DNA of 64,000 nucleotides from Actinomycetota bacterium (GTDB lineage: Bacteria; Actinomycetota; Acidimicrobiia; Acidimicrobiales; Ilumatobacteraceae), in assembly GCA_016213625.1 (NCBI GenBank), contig JACQZZ010000097.1:1-64000 (forward strand). Reading direction: 5' to 3'. A program made the translations under genes and the position numbers. Positions 16,381 to 25,279 of this stretch are shown here, one piece after another; within the stretch, counting starts at the first letter, position 1, and every line of letters begins with the position of its first letter. A model generated the notes under the pieces. The model did no database searches, had not been told where the DNA came from, and saw only the letters and a program-made list of their open reading frames with translations.

Positions 16381-17678
16381 GCGGTTCCTTTCTGTTCCTG
16401 CGCTCCCATGCGTCGGTCCATGCGGTCCTTCACGTGGGCCTCGGCCCCGTGGGTGGTGGGGTCGTAGTAGCGCTTGTCGAGTTGGTCGGTGGGCAGGTAC
16501 TGCTGAGGAACCCACCCGTCGGCGTGATCATGAGGGTAGTCGTAGCCCACCCCGTGGCCGAGGGACTGTGCCCCCTGATAGTGCGCGTCGCGCAGGTGCG
16601 CGGGCACCTCGCCGACCGCTCCCGCCTGCACGTCGGAGCGTGCGTTCCAGATGGCGAGCGCCGCCCGATTGCTCTTCGGTGCCGTCGCGAGGTGGATGGC
16701 CGCCTGGCTGAGGTTGAGCTGCGCCTCCGGCAGGCCGACGTGATCGAGGGCTTGCGACGCGGCCACCGCCACCAGCAGCGACTGGGGATCGGCCATGCCG
16801 ACGTCCTCGCTGGCGAAGATGATCATCCGCCGGGCGATGAAGCGCGCGTCCTCGCCGGCTTCCAACATCCGTGCCAGGTAGTAGACCGCCGCCTGCGGGT
16901 CGCTGCCGCGCATGCTCTTGATGAACGCGCTGACCACGTCGTAGTGGTCGTCGCGCCCGTAGCGCAGCGCGCTGGTGCCGAGTGCCGATTCGACGTGGTC
17001 CAGCTGCACCGGCCCGGGGTGGGCCAGCGCACATGCCACCTCCAGGGCCGTGAGCACCTGTCGGCCGTCGCCGCCCGCACGATCGGCGAGGTGGTCGACC
17101 GCGGCCGGATCGGCCGTGCGCCCCTCGGCCTGCAGCCCCCGTTCGATGAGCGTACGAATGTCGTCCTTCCGCAAGGGTTCCAGCCGGAAGAGCGTGCTGC
17201 GACTGCGCAGTGGAGGGTTCACCTCGAAGAACGGGTTCTCCGTGGTGGCACCGATGAGGGTGAGTGTGCCGTCCTCCACCGCCGGCAGCAGCGCATCCTG
17301 CTGCGACTTCGAGAACCGATGAATCTCGTCGAGGAACAGGATGGTGCCTCGCCCGTGCTCGCCCAGGCGATGGCGTGCCCGCTCGATGACCTCGCGCACG
17401 TCCTTCACCCCAGCCGTGACCGCGCTGAGTTGTTCGAAGGCACGTTTGGTGCTGCCGGCGACGGCCAACGCCAGGGTGGTCTTGCCCGTTCCCGGCGGCC
17501 CCCAGAAGATGGCGCTGGTCAACCGGTCCTGTTCGACCAGTCGGCGCAACGGCTTCCCCGGACCGACCAGGTGCTCCTGCCCCACCACGTCGTCGAGCGT
17601 GCGCGGTCGCAGGCGGGCGGCGAGTGGCGCCTGATGGCGGAGGCGGTCCTCTGCGGCGGCGCTGAAGAGATCGGACAC
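16377..17678 (-). CDS. rarA: Replication-associated recombination ATPase RarA (MgsA)
   Basis: AAA+ clamp-loader-like ATPase acting at stalled replication forks, 433 residues. Walker A GPPGTGKT (60-67), Walker B LFLDEIHRF (114-122), sensor ATTENPFFEVN with arginine finger PLRSRST. The C-terminal RarA oligomerisation domain follows, with MRGSDPQAAVYYLARML and the hallmark FASEDVGMADPQ. The GTG at 17678 is chosen from TACGGT 7 nt upstream and the conserved start DLFSAAAEDRLR. The stop overlaps the DUF948 start by 4 bp. aspS and hisS lie nearby, an arrangement common in actinobacteria. Confidence 0.95.
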   Translation of the reverse strand: MSDLFSAAAEDRLRHQAPLAARLRPRTLDDVVGQEHLVGPGKPLRRLVEQDRLTSAIFWGPPGTGKTTLALAVAGSTKRAFEQLSAVTAGVKDVREVIERARHRLGEHGRGTILFLDEIHRFSKSQQDALLPAVEDGTLTLIGATTENPFFEVNPPLRSRSTLFRLEPLRKDDIRTLIERGLQAEGRTADPAAVDHLADRAGGDGRQVLTALEVACALAHPGPVQLDHVESALGTSALRYGRDDHYDVVSAFIKSMRGSDPQAAVYYLARMLEAGEDARFIARRMIIFASEDVGMADPQSLLVAVAASQALDHVGLPEAQLNLSQAAIHLATAPKSNRAALAIWNARSDVQAGAVGEVPAHLRDAHYQGAQSLGHGVGYDYPHDHADGWVPQQYLPTDQLDKRYYDPTTHGAEAHVKDRMDRRMGAQEQKGTA

Positions 17679-17685
17679 GACGACG

Positions 17686-17691
17686 ACCGTA
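17686..17691 (-). promoter_or_regulatory. -10 box, leaderless promoter of rarA
   Basis: TACGGT on the minus strand, 7 nt upstream of the rarA GTG and just beyond the NUDIX stop codon. Confidence 0.45.
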
Positions 17692-17695
17692 GCGG

Positions 17696-18148
17696 TCAGA
17701 GCGTGCTGAGCACGCGGGCGTACGCCTCGCGACGCCAGGCCGGCACGTGGTCGACGAGCCAGGCGGGCGTGACCCACTGCCAGTCGACGAACTCGCTGCC
17801 ATCGGGAGTGGGCGTGATGTCAGCGGAGATCGCGTTGAACAGGAACCACTTCTGCACCTGGCCGATGCGGTCCTTCCGGTTGGCCTTGCCGCGTCGCAAC
17901 TCGTCCGGCCACTCGTACGCCACCCACTCCGGGTACTCGGCCAGCACTTCCACCTGTTCGTCGCGCAGCCCGGTCTCCTCGTGCAGCTCGCGCCACGCGG
18001 CGTCGATCGGCGTCTCGCCTTCGTTCATGCCGCCCTGCGGCAGCTGCCAGCTGCCTCGCACGTCGACGCGCTCGAAGGCCATGACACGGGTGAGATCGGG
18101 ATGCCGGACCACGATGACCACTCCAGCACGAAAAAACACACTGCTCAT
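17696..18148 (-). CDS. NUDIX hydrolase, RppH-like
   Basis: 150-residue NUDIX pyrophosphohydrolase. The NUDIX box GGMNEGETPIDAAWRELHEETGL matches Gx5Ex7REUxEExGU. The preceding SWQLPQGGMNEGE and following WVAYEWPDELRRGK ... GQVQKWFLF resemble RppH / diadenosine polyphosphate hydrolases, which remove pyrophosphate from RNA 5' ends or cleave ApnA. No signal peptide. It sits 17 nt upstream of the rarA start on the same strand and divergent from the secreted discoidin-like gene. Confidence 0.88.
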   Translation of the reverse strand: MSSVFFRAGVVIVVRHPDLTRVMAFERVDVRGSWQLPQGGMNEGETPIDAAWRELHEETGLRDEQVEVLAEYPEWVAYEWPDELRRGKANRKDRIGQVQKWFLFNAISADITPTPDGSEFVDWQWVTPAWLVDHVPAWRREAYARVLSTL

Positions 18149-18257
18149 CTCACGCTCCGTGACGAATTTGGGTGATGTGTCAAATTCAGCTCACGGTGCT
18201 CGGAGACGATGCCGATAGCTCCTCGACCCTTCTCCGAGTGGGGCAGAGGACCGGAAC

Positions 18258-19460
18258 ATGACACACCGACATTCAACACGATGGGGGCTGGCTGCGGCAG
18301 CCGTCCTCGTCGCGCTGTCGGTGCCCGGCCTGTCCGCGGCCGACAACGACACGACCACGAGCACCAGCTCTACGACCACCTCCACCTCGACGCCCACGAC
18401 GTCGCCGGACGAGCTGAACGTCACGAAGAACGACGACACGAAGAACGACGACAAGAAGGGCGGGGACGACAAAGACGACGACACGACCAGCTCCACGTCG
18501 TCGACGGTCGAGGCAGACGAAGGCGACGGCGAGGAGTCGGTACCCAAGAAGGACGACACCCCCGTGCCCGTGCGCGCCCACTCGTGGTCCACCACCGGAA
18601 ACTCACGCCTGTCGTCGCACGCCGACGACGGGGATCCGGCGTCAGCGTTCGTCACCCAGATGCTCGACTGGGCACCACCCACCTGGGCGTGGCTCAAGGC
18701 CGACCTCGGTGGCAACGTCCCGCTGACCCGTGTCGAGTGGATGTGGTCGCAGGCCGGGGCAGCGGATGCGTTCACCGTGGAGGTGTCGGCCGGTCAGGGC
18801 AAGTGGATCATCATCGCCCAACCGGGCGAGACCCCGGTGGGCCAGTGGACCGGTGTGACGCTGGAGCGCGAGACCCGCTTCGTTCGCTTCGCGTGGCGGA
18901 ACCCGAACGGCGACCGCCAACTCGGCCACCTCGCCGAGGTGCGCTTCCTCGCCCGGCCGGGCTTCGTCGCTGACGGCAAGGGGATGACCCCACAGCCCTC
19001 CGACGTGGTGGGCACGTCCGAGAGCGCCGTCGCCGATCGCAGCAAGCCCGAGACCAAGGGTGACCACTGGGTCGTGCAGCGTTCGACGCGCTCGTCGAAC
19101 TCACCCGACAAGTCGTCTCGCCTTCCGCTCGACGGCAAGCCCGACACCGCGTGGCAGACCGCGCTGTCCATCGCCCCTCGAACCGGCTGGACCATGTACG
19201 ACCTGGGCGACGTGGTGGATGTTCCGACCATCAAGTGGAAGTTCTCCCAAGTGGGCGGCGCCGACCGATTCCTGGTGCAGACCAGCGTGGACGGCAAGAA
19301 GTGGTCGTCCATCTCCGAGCAGACCAACGCCGCCGCCGTCGACACCTGGGTGCAGTTGGACGCGAACGTCCGCACCCGATTCGTGCGCTTCTTCTTCACC
19401 AACCCGAATGCCGACGCCAACATCGGGTTCCTCAGCGAAGTGCGGTTCCTGCACGGCTGA
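18258..19460 (+). CDS. Secreted protein with two discoidin-like (F5/8 C) domains
   Basis: 400 residues, exported: an N-terminal signal peptide (RWGLAAAAVLVALSVPGLSAAD) is followed by a low-complexity linker of Thr/Ser then Asp/Lys (residues about 30-100). Two similar modules of about 130 residues follow. Each has a strand pattern with TRVEWMWSQAGAADAFTVEV / PTIKWKFSQVGGADRFLVQT, and each ends FVRFAWRNPNGDRQLGHLAEVRFL / FVRFFFTNPNADANIGFLSEVRFL. This is the layout of galactose-binding-like, discoidin-type carbohydrate- or surface-binding domains. An RBS-like AGAGGA precedes the ATG. No catalytic domain, so a binding role at the cell surface is inferred. Convergent with aspS. Confidence 0.82.
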   Translation: MTHRHSTRWGLAAAAVLVALSVPGLSAADNDTTTSTSSTTTSTSTPTTSPDELNVTKNDDTKNDDKKGGDDKDDDTTSSTSSTVEADEGDGEESVPKKDDTPVPVRAHSWSTTGNSRLSSHADDGDPASAFVTQMLDWAPPTWAWLKADLGGNVPLTRVEWMWSQAGAADAFTVEVSAGQGKWIIIAQPGETPVGQWTGVTLERETRFVRFAWRNPNGDRQLGHLAEVRFLARPGFVADGKGMTPQPSDVVGTSESAVADRSKPETKGDHWVVQRSTRSSNSPDKSSRLPLDGKPDTAWQTALSIAPRTGWTMYDLGDVVDVPTIKWKFSQVGGADRFLVQTSVDGKKWSSISEQTNAAAVDTWVQLDANVRTRFVRFFFTNPNADANIGFLSEVRFLHG

Positions 19461-19471
19461 GCCGTGGCCGG

Positions 19472-21217
19472 TCAGGCCTTCGGCGGCAGCACCCGGATGC
19501 CCAGCTCGTCGAGCTGCTTCTGCACCACGGGTGTGGGGGCGTTGGTCATCGGATCCTGACCCGACTGGGTCTTCGGGAACGCGATGACCTCGCGGATGTT
19601 CTCCTCACCGGCGAGGATGGCCACCAGGCGGTCGATGCCGAACGCGAACCCGCCGTGGGGCGGTGCGCCGTAGCGGAACGGGTTGAGAAAGAAGCCGAAC
19701 TTCTTCTGCGCCTCTTCGTCGCTGATGCCGAGGATGGAGAACACACGCGCCTGCAGCTCGTGCTGATGGATTCGGATGGAACCCGAACCCAGCTCCCAAC
19801 CGTTGAGCACCAGGTCGTAGGCCTGGCTGCGCACCTTGAGCGGCTCCGTCTCCAGCATGTGCACGTCGTCGGGGTGCGGCTGGGTGAAGGGATGGTGGCC
19901 CGGGCGCGGGCGCCCGGTCACTTCATCGACACCGACGAACATCGGGAAGTCGACCACCCACAGGTACCGATACGGGCCCTCGAACACGGGCGGGCGCCCG
20001 ATGTCGTTGCGCAGGGTGCCCAGCACCTCGCACGCGGTCTCCCACTGGTCGGCGACGATGAGCAACAGGTCGCCCGGCTGCGCGGCGAGACGCTCGCGCA
20101 GGGCCTCGGTCTCGGTCTCGGACAGGAACTTGGCGACGGGCGATTCGAACGTTCCGTCCGCAGCCACCTTCAGCCACACGAGGCCCTTGGCACCCATCTG
20201 CTTGGCCTTGTCGGTCATCCCGTCGAGCTTGTTGCGCCCGTACTCGTCGGCCTTCCCCGACGCGTTGATGCCCTTGATGGCTGCCGCGCCGGCGAAGGCC
20301 TTGAACTCGGTGGAGGCGAAGACGTCGGTGAGCTCCTGCAGCTCCATGCCGAAGCGCAGGTCGGGCTTGTCGACGCCGAACCGGTTCATCGCGTCGTGCC
20401 AGGTGATCTTGACGATCTCGCCGCCGGTGTCCTTGCCGGCAGCCTCGGCCGCGGCCAGGACGGCAGCGCCGATGGCGGCGTGCACGTCATCCTGGTCGAC
20501 GAAGCTCATCTCCGCGTCGAGCTGCATGAACTCGTACTGGCGGTCGGCACGCAGGTCTTCGTCACGCAAGCAGCGGGCGAGCTGGTAGTAGCGGTCAATA
20601 CCCGCGACCATGAGCAGCTGCTTGAACAGCTGCGGGCTCTGCGGTAGGGCATAGAACGAACCCGGCTGTTGCCGGCTGGGCACGATGAACTCGCGGGCGC
20701 CCTCCGGGGTGCTCGGCACGAGCATCGGCGTCTCGACCTCGACGAAGCCCTGGGCCTCCATCGAGGTGCGGATGGCGCTGTTCACCGCCGCACGAAGGCG
20801 CAGGTTGCGCTGCATGCGCTCGCGACGGATGTCGAGGAAGCGGTACTGCAGCCGGGTGTTCTCGGCCACCTGATCGGCGCGTTCGCTGATGGGGAACGGC
20901 GGCGCCTCGGCGATGTTCAGGATCTCCACTTCGCAGTCCTGCAGCTCGACACCACCGGTGGGAAGCTTGCTGTTGACGTTCTCGGCGGGACGCGCGGCGA
21001 CCGTGCCGGTGACCCGGATGACGTATTCCGCTCGCACGTCGACGGTGTTGTCGACCACACACTGGGTGACGCCGCTGTGGTCGCGGAGGTCGATGAAGGC
21101 GAGCTTCTCGCCGTGTTCGCGGCGGGTGGCCACCCACCCGGCGAGGGTGACGGTCTGGCCGATCTGCTCGCTGCGCAGCTCGCCGCACTGATGGGTACGC
21201 ATGGACGTGGAGCTCAT
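19472..21217 (-). CDS. aspS: Aspartyl-tRNA synthetase
   Basis: Class II aminoacyl-tRNA synthetase, 581 residues, of the bacterial (GAD-insert) type. OB-fold anticodon-binding domain at the N-terminus (VTLAGWVATRREHGEKLAFIDLRD), class II motif 2 in YYQLARCLRDEDLRADRQYEF, and motif 3 GFAFGIDRLVAILAGEENIREVIAFPK. The GAD-type insertion lies in the middle. The residue in RREHG, where non-discriminating AspRS enzymes carry His, is His here. The start ATG overlaps the hisS stop by 4 bp (ATGA), giving a hisS-aspS coupled pair. Confidence 0.97.
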   Translation of the reverse strand: MSSTSMRTHQCGELRSEQIGQTVTLAGWVATRREHGEKLAFIDLRDHSGVTQCVVDNTVDVRAEYVIRVTGTVAARPAENVNSKLPTGGVELQDCEVEILNIAEAPPFPISERADQVAENTRLQYRFLDIRRERMQRNLRLRAAVNSAIRTSMEAQGFVEVETPMLVPSTPEGAREFIVPSRQQPGSFYALPQSPQLFKQLLMVAGIDRYYQLARCLRDEDLRADRQYEFMQLDAEMSFVDQDDVHAAIGAAVLAAAEAAGKDTGGEIVKITWHDAMNRFGVDKPDLRFGMELQELTDVFASTEFKAFAGAAAIKGINASGKADEYGRNKLDGMTDKAKQMGAKGLVWLKVAADGTFESPVAKFLSETETEALRERLAAQPGDLLLIVADQWETACEVLGTLRNDIGRPPVFEGPYRYLWVVDFPMFVGVDEVTGRPRPGHHPFTQPHPDDVHMLETEPLKVRSQAYDLVLNGWELGSGSIRIHQHELQARVFSILGISDEEAQKKFGFFLNPFRYGAPPHGGFAFGIDRLVAILAGEENIREVIAFPKTQSGQDPMTNAPTPVVQKQLDELGIRVLPPKA

Positions 21218-22488
21218 GACATGACTTTCGTGAGGTGGGAAAGAAGATCCGTGCGGGCCACGACTGACTGACCCGACTGTGTGTCGTCGCCGACTTGTTC
21301 GGCGCGAAGCGGCCGCACCACAACGGTGCCCGCTTCCAGTTCGTTCGAACCGACGATGAGGGCGATGGCCGCACCGCTGCGGTCGGCGGCCTTCATCTGG
21401 CTCTTCATACTGCGGTTCTCGTACGCCCGATCGGCGCGGAGGCCGGCTCGGCGCAGTTGTGCGGTGAGGGCGAGGGCCTCGGCCCCACCGGTGGTGTCGA
21501 CCACGAACACGTCGACCGCGGTGGACGGTGGTGCGAACACACCCTCGTCGTCGCACGCGAGGAGCGTACGGTCGAGCCCGAGCGCGAAGCCGACGCCCGC
21601 GGTGGGCTTTCCACCGAGTGCCTCCACGAGGCCGTCGTAGCGACCGCCGCCGCCGAGCGCGTTCTGTGCCGAGTCGAGCGTGCCGCCCTGGTACTCGAAC
21701 GTCGTGTGCCGGTAGTAGTCGAGCCCGCGCACGAGCTTCGGTTCCACCGTGAACGGGATGTCCAGCGCGGTGAGCCCGGCCTGTACCGCGGCGAAGTGTG
21801 CAGCGGCCTGCTCGCTGTAGAACTCGGCGATGCGGGGCGCCGCGGCCACCAGCGCAGCATCCTGCGGCCGCTTGGAGTCGAGCACTCGCAGCGGGTTCTT
21901 CTCCAGTGTGACGCGACTCTCTGGGCTCAGCTCCTCGAGGTTCGCCTCGAAGTACGCCTTCAGCGCCTGCACGTAGCGCGCCCGGTCGTCGGGTTCGCCG
22001 AGCGAGTTCAGGATGAGCTTCACCTGCTGCAGCCCGAGAGCCGCGTAGAACTCCCAGCCCAGAGCGATGATCTCGACATCGAGGTTGGGGTCGTCGGCGC
22101 CGAGCACCTCGATGCCCACCTGGTCGAACTGGCGATACCGCCCACGCTGGGGCTTCTCGTACCGGAACATCGAGCCCGAGTACCAGATCTTCCAGGGCAT
22201 CTGGGGGTTGTGCTGCACGAACGCACGACAGATGCTGGCCGTCAACTCGGGTCGGAGGGCGATGTGGCGGCCCCCCTTGTCGACGAAGTCGTACATCTCC
22301 TTGCTCACCACGTCGGTCGCATCGCCGATGCGCTGGAACACGCCGAGGTCCTCGAGCAGGGGCGACAACACCTGCCCGTAGCCTGCGCTCTCGGCCACCT
22401 GCGCGAACACCTCCACGAACCGGCGCCAGCGGGCCGATTCGGGGGGAAGGATGTCGCGCATCCCGGGGCTGGTCTGGAACTCAGGCAC
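21214..22488 (-). CDS. hisS: Histidyl-tRNA synthetase
   Basis: Class II synthetase that charges tRNA-His, 424 residues from the GTG start. Motif 1 region at the N-terminus (PGMRDILPPESARW), motif 2 YSGSMFRYEKPQRGRYRQF, the histidine-specific LVRGLDYYRHTTFEY and motif 3 GVGFALGLDRTLLA, then the anticodon-binding C-terminal domain. GTG 22488 is preferred over a TTG at 22497 because TAGCCT lies exactly 8 nt upstream of it and overlaps the TTG. Coupled to aspS. In related actinobacteria this pair lies close downstream of rel; here the mobile element and the esterase gene intervene. Confidence 0.96.
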   Translation of the reverse strand: MPEFQTSPGMRDILPPESARWRRFVEVFAQVAESAGYGQVLSPLLEDLGVFQRIGDATDVVSKEMYDFVDKGGRHIALRPELTASICRAFVQHNPQMPWKIWYSGSMFRYEKPQRGRYRQFDQVGIEVLGADDPNLDVEIIALGWEFYAALGLQQVKLILNSLGEPDDRARYVQALKAYFEANLEELSPESRVTLEKNPLRVLDSKRPQDAALVAAAPRIAEFYSEQAAAHFAAVQAGLTALDIPFTVEPKLVRGLDYYRHTTFEYQGGTLDSAQNALGGGGRYDGLVEALGGKPTAGVGFALGLDRTLLACDDEGVFAPPSTAVDVFVVDTTGGAEALALTAQLRRAGLRADRAYENRSMKSQMKAADRSGAAIALIVGSNELEAGTVVVRPLRAEQVGDDTQSGQSVVARTDLLSHLTKVMS

Positions 22489-22496
22489 GGTGGTCA

Positions 22497-22502
22497 AGGC
22501 TA
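22497..22502 (-). promoter_or_regulatory. -10 box, leaderless promoter of hisS
   Basis: TAGCCT on the minus strand, 8 nt before GTG 22488; it decides between two candidate starts. Confidence 0.45.
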
Positions 22503-22540
22503 CCGGCCACCACCTGTCGCACCCGGCAACGTTTCGCCGG

Positions 22541-24630
22541 TCACCCGGCGACGAACCAGCCGTGCACGTCCACGATCACGTGCGATGTCGCCGAGGTGAT
22601 CGCCAGCGCAGTGCCGTCGCGGACGCCGATGAGCGCCTGGTTGGCGACCGCACGGCCACTCGGGTCGGCGTTCACCGAGGCGACGGTGGGCGTCGGCGAC
22701 CCTGACGGCCACAGCGTGGCGTACCCAGCGGTCACTCCGAGCAACTGCACCGTGGCGGCCACCGCGATGGCCCGGGGGCCGGCGAGCGGCACGGGCGTTC
22801 GACGAGCGGCGCGAATCCTGCGCCGGTCCGGCTGTCGAACGCTCTGAACGACGGGTTCGTGCGGTACAGCCCGGCCCGGGATCGCATCGCAGACGCACCG
22901 GTGAAGTAGCCGGCCACGTCGACGGTGAGATGAGCAGCCATCGACTGCAGCACGGCGATCCTGCCGTCGCGCACGGGCACGACCACGAAGCCGCCGCGGG
23001 TCTCCCCTGGCCCGTCGACGTTCAACGCGCTCGCGACCGGCGCACCACTCCCCTCGGCCATCGCCGTCAGATAGCCGGCCGAGACGGAGCGGATGGCGGT
23101 CAGGTTCACCGCCACCGCAGTTGCATCGCTGGGTACTCCGGCCTCGGTGACGTCCACCGTGGTCACGGTGCCGGCCACCGGCATCACACCCGATCCCTCT
23201 CTGGTGTCCAGCAGGCGAATCGGCTCCACGCCGGTGTAGCGGCCCGCGGTGGCGGTCGCCGAGGGCACGAATGCGCCGGTGACGTCGACGATGATGCTGC
23301 CCACCACGCCGGTCAGATCGATCTGGCCCGCGGAGCTCAGCGTGACCATGCCCGAGTTCGCGCGCACGTCGCCGGTGTTGAACGTGAGGATCGGCAGCCC
23401 ACTCGGTGCGCCCGACGGCGCCGCCGAGATGGCGCCACCCTGCGTGGGTCGCACCACGGTGACCGTGGCGGCCACCGCGCGTGCGTTGGACGGCACGCCG
23501 CACTGACCCGAGACCTGCACCCGGAAGGTGCCTGCCGCCACTCGACGGAACGGGTTGGCGATGCGCGTGTCTCCCAGCCGGCACGGCGTGAGCGGCACGA
23601 ACTGGAGCAGCGAGAGTGGAGGGGGCGTGGCCGGCAGGTATCGCCGCACGAACTCCCCCAGCGCCCACATGTTCAGGGCGTACGACGTCGCCTTGGTGTG
23701 GTTCCGCGGGTCGTCGCCCCCAAAGGCCGCCGGGTCCCCGCCGTTGACCACGTCGAGCCAGACCTGGGAGTCACCCATCGTGCTGACCAGGTCGGTGTAC
23801 GGAACCGCGGCCTGCCAATGCGGGTCGACGATGCCGTCGCGGTCGCCCACGGTGATGTAGATGGGTGCATCGCCGGCATCGTCGTACGAGGTCGGTCGCG
23901 TCGCGGCGAGGAGTGCGGGATTGCAGCTCTGCCACAGGTCGGGCGTGCCGGGGCATCCCACCAACGCGGCGACCATCGATGCATTCCCTGGCGGCAGGCC
24001 GGGTTGGTACGGGAACGTCGCCGGGTCCAGCACGCCGGCGATCGACACCACTGCGGCGGGACGCGAGGAGATGCCCGCGAGTTCTGCGGGAGGGTTCGGC
24101 GGCTCGAGGGATCCGGCCGACACGCCCAGGAGCGCGGCCAGATGCCCGCCCGACGACCACCCCATCGCGATCACCGAGTTGGGGGACACGCCGAATTCGT
24201 CTGCACGCGACTTCACCCACCGCAGCGCCAGCTTCGCGTCGTGGATCTGCGCGGGGAACGGGGCCTCGTCGGTGCCCGCGTAGCGCATGGAGAACACGGT
24301 CCACCCGCGTCGGTACAACTCCTCCACCACCGGCTGCATGCCAGGCGGTTCCTCGGTGGCGAAGTCGGCGAGGCCGCTGTCGCTGTCGGCCCAGCCGCCT
24401 CCGTGGATCCACAGGATGGCGCCGCCGTTCGGTGACGACGGCGCGTAGACGTCGAGCACCTCGTGCTCCTCCGGGCCGTAGTGCACGTTGTCGAGTGCCT
24501 TGGGAATGGGGGCCGACGGATACGTCAGCGTCTCCCCCGGGTTCGGGTCGGCCACCTGGCACGCCGACACCACGAGCGCGCACGTCGCGACGATCAACCA
24601 CCGATGTCGGAGTCGTACAGCGCGCGCCAT
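22541..24630 (-). pseudogene. Lipoprotein alpha/beta-hydrolase with three C-terminal repeats, frameshifted in the third
   Basis: Predicted secreted lipoprotein: signal sequence RWLIVATCALVVSAC with a lipobox cysteine. An alpha/beta-hydrolase of the BD-FAE/carboxylesterase type follows: oxyanion motif WIHGGGW, nucleophile MGWSSGGHLAALLG, acid in VGDRDGIVDPHW and a histidine in RNHTKATSYAL. After about residue 340 come three repeats of roughly 110 residues, each of the form RLxDTR ... IIVDVTGAF. The third (FRAFDSRTGAGFAPLVE) loses frame near 22795-22830 and would stop at 22732. In another frame the repeat continues (TPVPLAGPRAIAVAATVQ ... HVIVDVHGWFVAG) to a stop at 22541. The shift equals one missing base or an equivalent small deletion; a sequencing error cannot be excluded. 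The hydrolase domain is intact. Confidence 0.82.
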
Positions 24631-24700
24631 GACGAAATCATCGTCATTCTCCGCAGGCGATGTGACCGATTCCGCCGGTCATCCGTCACCCCATACACCC

Positions 24701-24731
24701 GAACTTAAGTTCCGACGTCGGAACTTAAGTT
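24701..24731. repeat. 30-bp perfect palindrome with two AACTTAAGTT copies
   Basis: Positions 24702-24731 are perfectly self-complementary: AACTTAAGTT, then the 10-bp centre CCGACGTCGG, then AACTTAAGTT. Position 24701 adds the G that completes GAACTTAAGTTC at 24701-24712. It lies between the esterase gene and the left end of the mobile element, in chromosomal sequence that once followed rel. It could be a bidirectional terminator or a protein-binding site. Confidence 0.7.
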
Positions 24732-24743
24732 TGCGTGCGTGGG

Positions 24744-24782
24744 GTCAGCCGCCTTTGCCGGGGACCAGGCGGTAGGCGTCGT
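24744..24782. repeat. attL: left copy of 39-bp direct repeat (displaced rel 3' end)
   Basis: 38 of 39 bases match 32822-32860; the only difference is t24754 against c32832. Read on the minus strand it encodes the last residues of Rel (DAYRLVPGKGG, then TGA), with AAA in place of AAG for lysine, a silent change. It has no upstream coding sequence, so it is the original chromosomal end of rel left behind by integration. Confidence 0.88.
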
Positions 24783-24889
24783 CTAGTGAGGTGCCACCTG
24801 TATGCGGGAGGCTGATCCACCTGGTCAAACGCGACCGCAGGGTGTGCACCTATTCGCCTGGTGCTGGCGTCCCTCTCGGCGGTTCGGTG

Positions 24890-25225
24890 CTAGTCGTCCA
24901 AACCCACGTCGGTCGCCTCGTCGTCCTCCGTCGAGGTCATAAACCAGCCGGTCTGAGCCCACGGCCTGGAACGGTCCCCGAATCCAGGTCGCCCGTCGGA
25001 GTACATCACGTAGTCGCCGCTCTGGATCGTGGCGAATGAACGAGCGAGGCGGCTGAGACGCTCCCCCTGGTCCGTCGGCGTCGCAGCCTCCGAGGCGATC
25101 GCGCGCAGCACAGCCAGCAGTGCTTCGTGGAGAGCACTGTCCAACTCGGCTCGCTTCGCCTCGAATTCAGCCGCCCTTCCTTCGTCGAGGTCGTCCGCAG
25201 GCGTGAACGAGGGCCAATCCGTCAT
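24890..25225 (-). CDS. Hypothetical protein of the mobile element
   Basis: 111-residue acidic protein I do not recognise. The N-terminal half is helical (DEGRAAEFEAKRAELDSALHEALLAVLRAIAS), the middle has SFATIQSGDYVMYSDGRPGFG, and the C-terminus is very acidic (STEDDEATDVGLDD). ATG 25225 is preferred over an upstream in-frame start because TAGACT lies 7 nt before it. It is the gene nearest attL and lies 54 nt downstream of the adaptor-like gene on the same strand. A virion or packaging accessory role is possible from position only. Confidence 0.62.
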   Translation of the reverse strand: MTDWPSFTPADDLDEGRAAEFEAKRAELDSALHEALLAVLRAIASEAATPTDQGERLSRLARSFATIQSGDYVMYSDGRPGFGDRSRPWAQTGWFMTSTEDDEATDVGLDD

Positions 25226-25232
25226 GGCCGTG

Positions 25233-25238
25233 AGTCTA
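25233..25238 (-). promoter_or_regulatory. -10 box of the attL-proximal gene
   Basis: TAGACT on the minus strand, 7 nt upstream of ATG 25225. Confidence 0.35.
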
Positions 25239-25279
25239 GGACTGGTGGCCACACCTCCTGCCCGAGAGGGATCAGGCCG

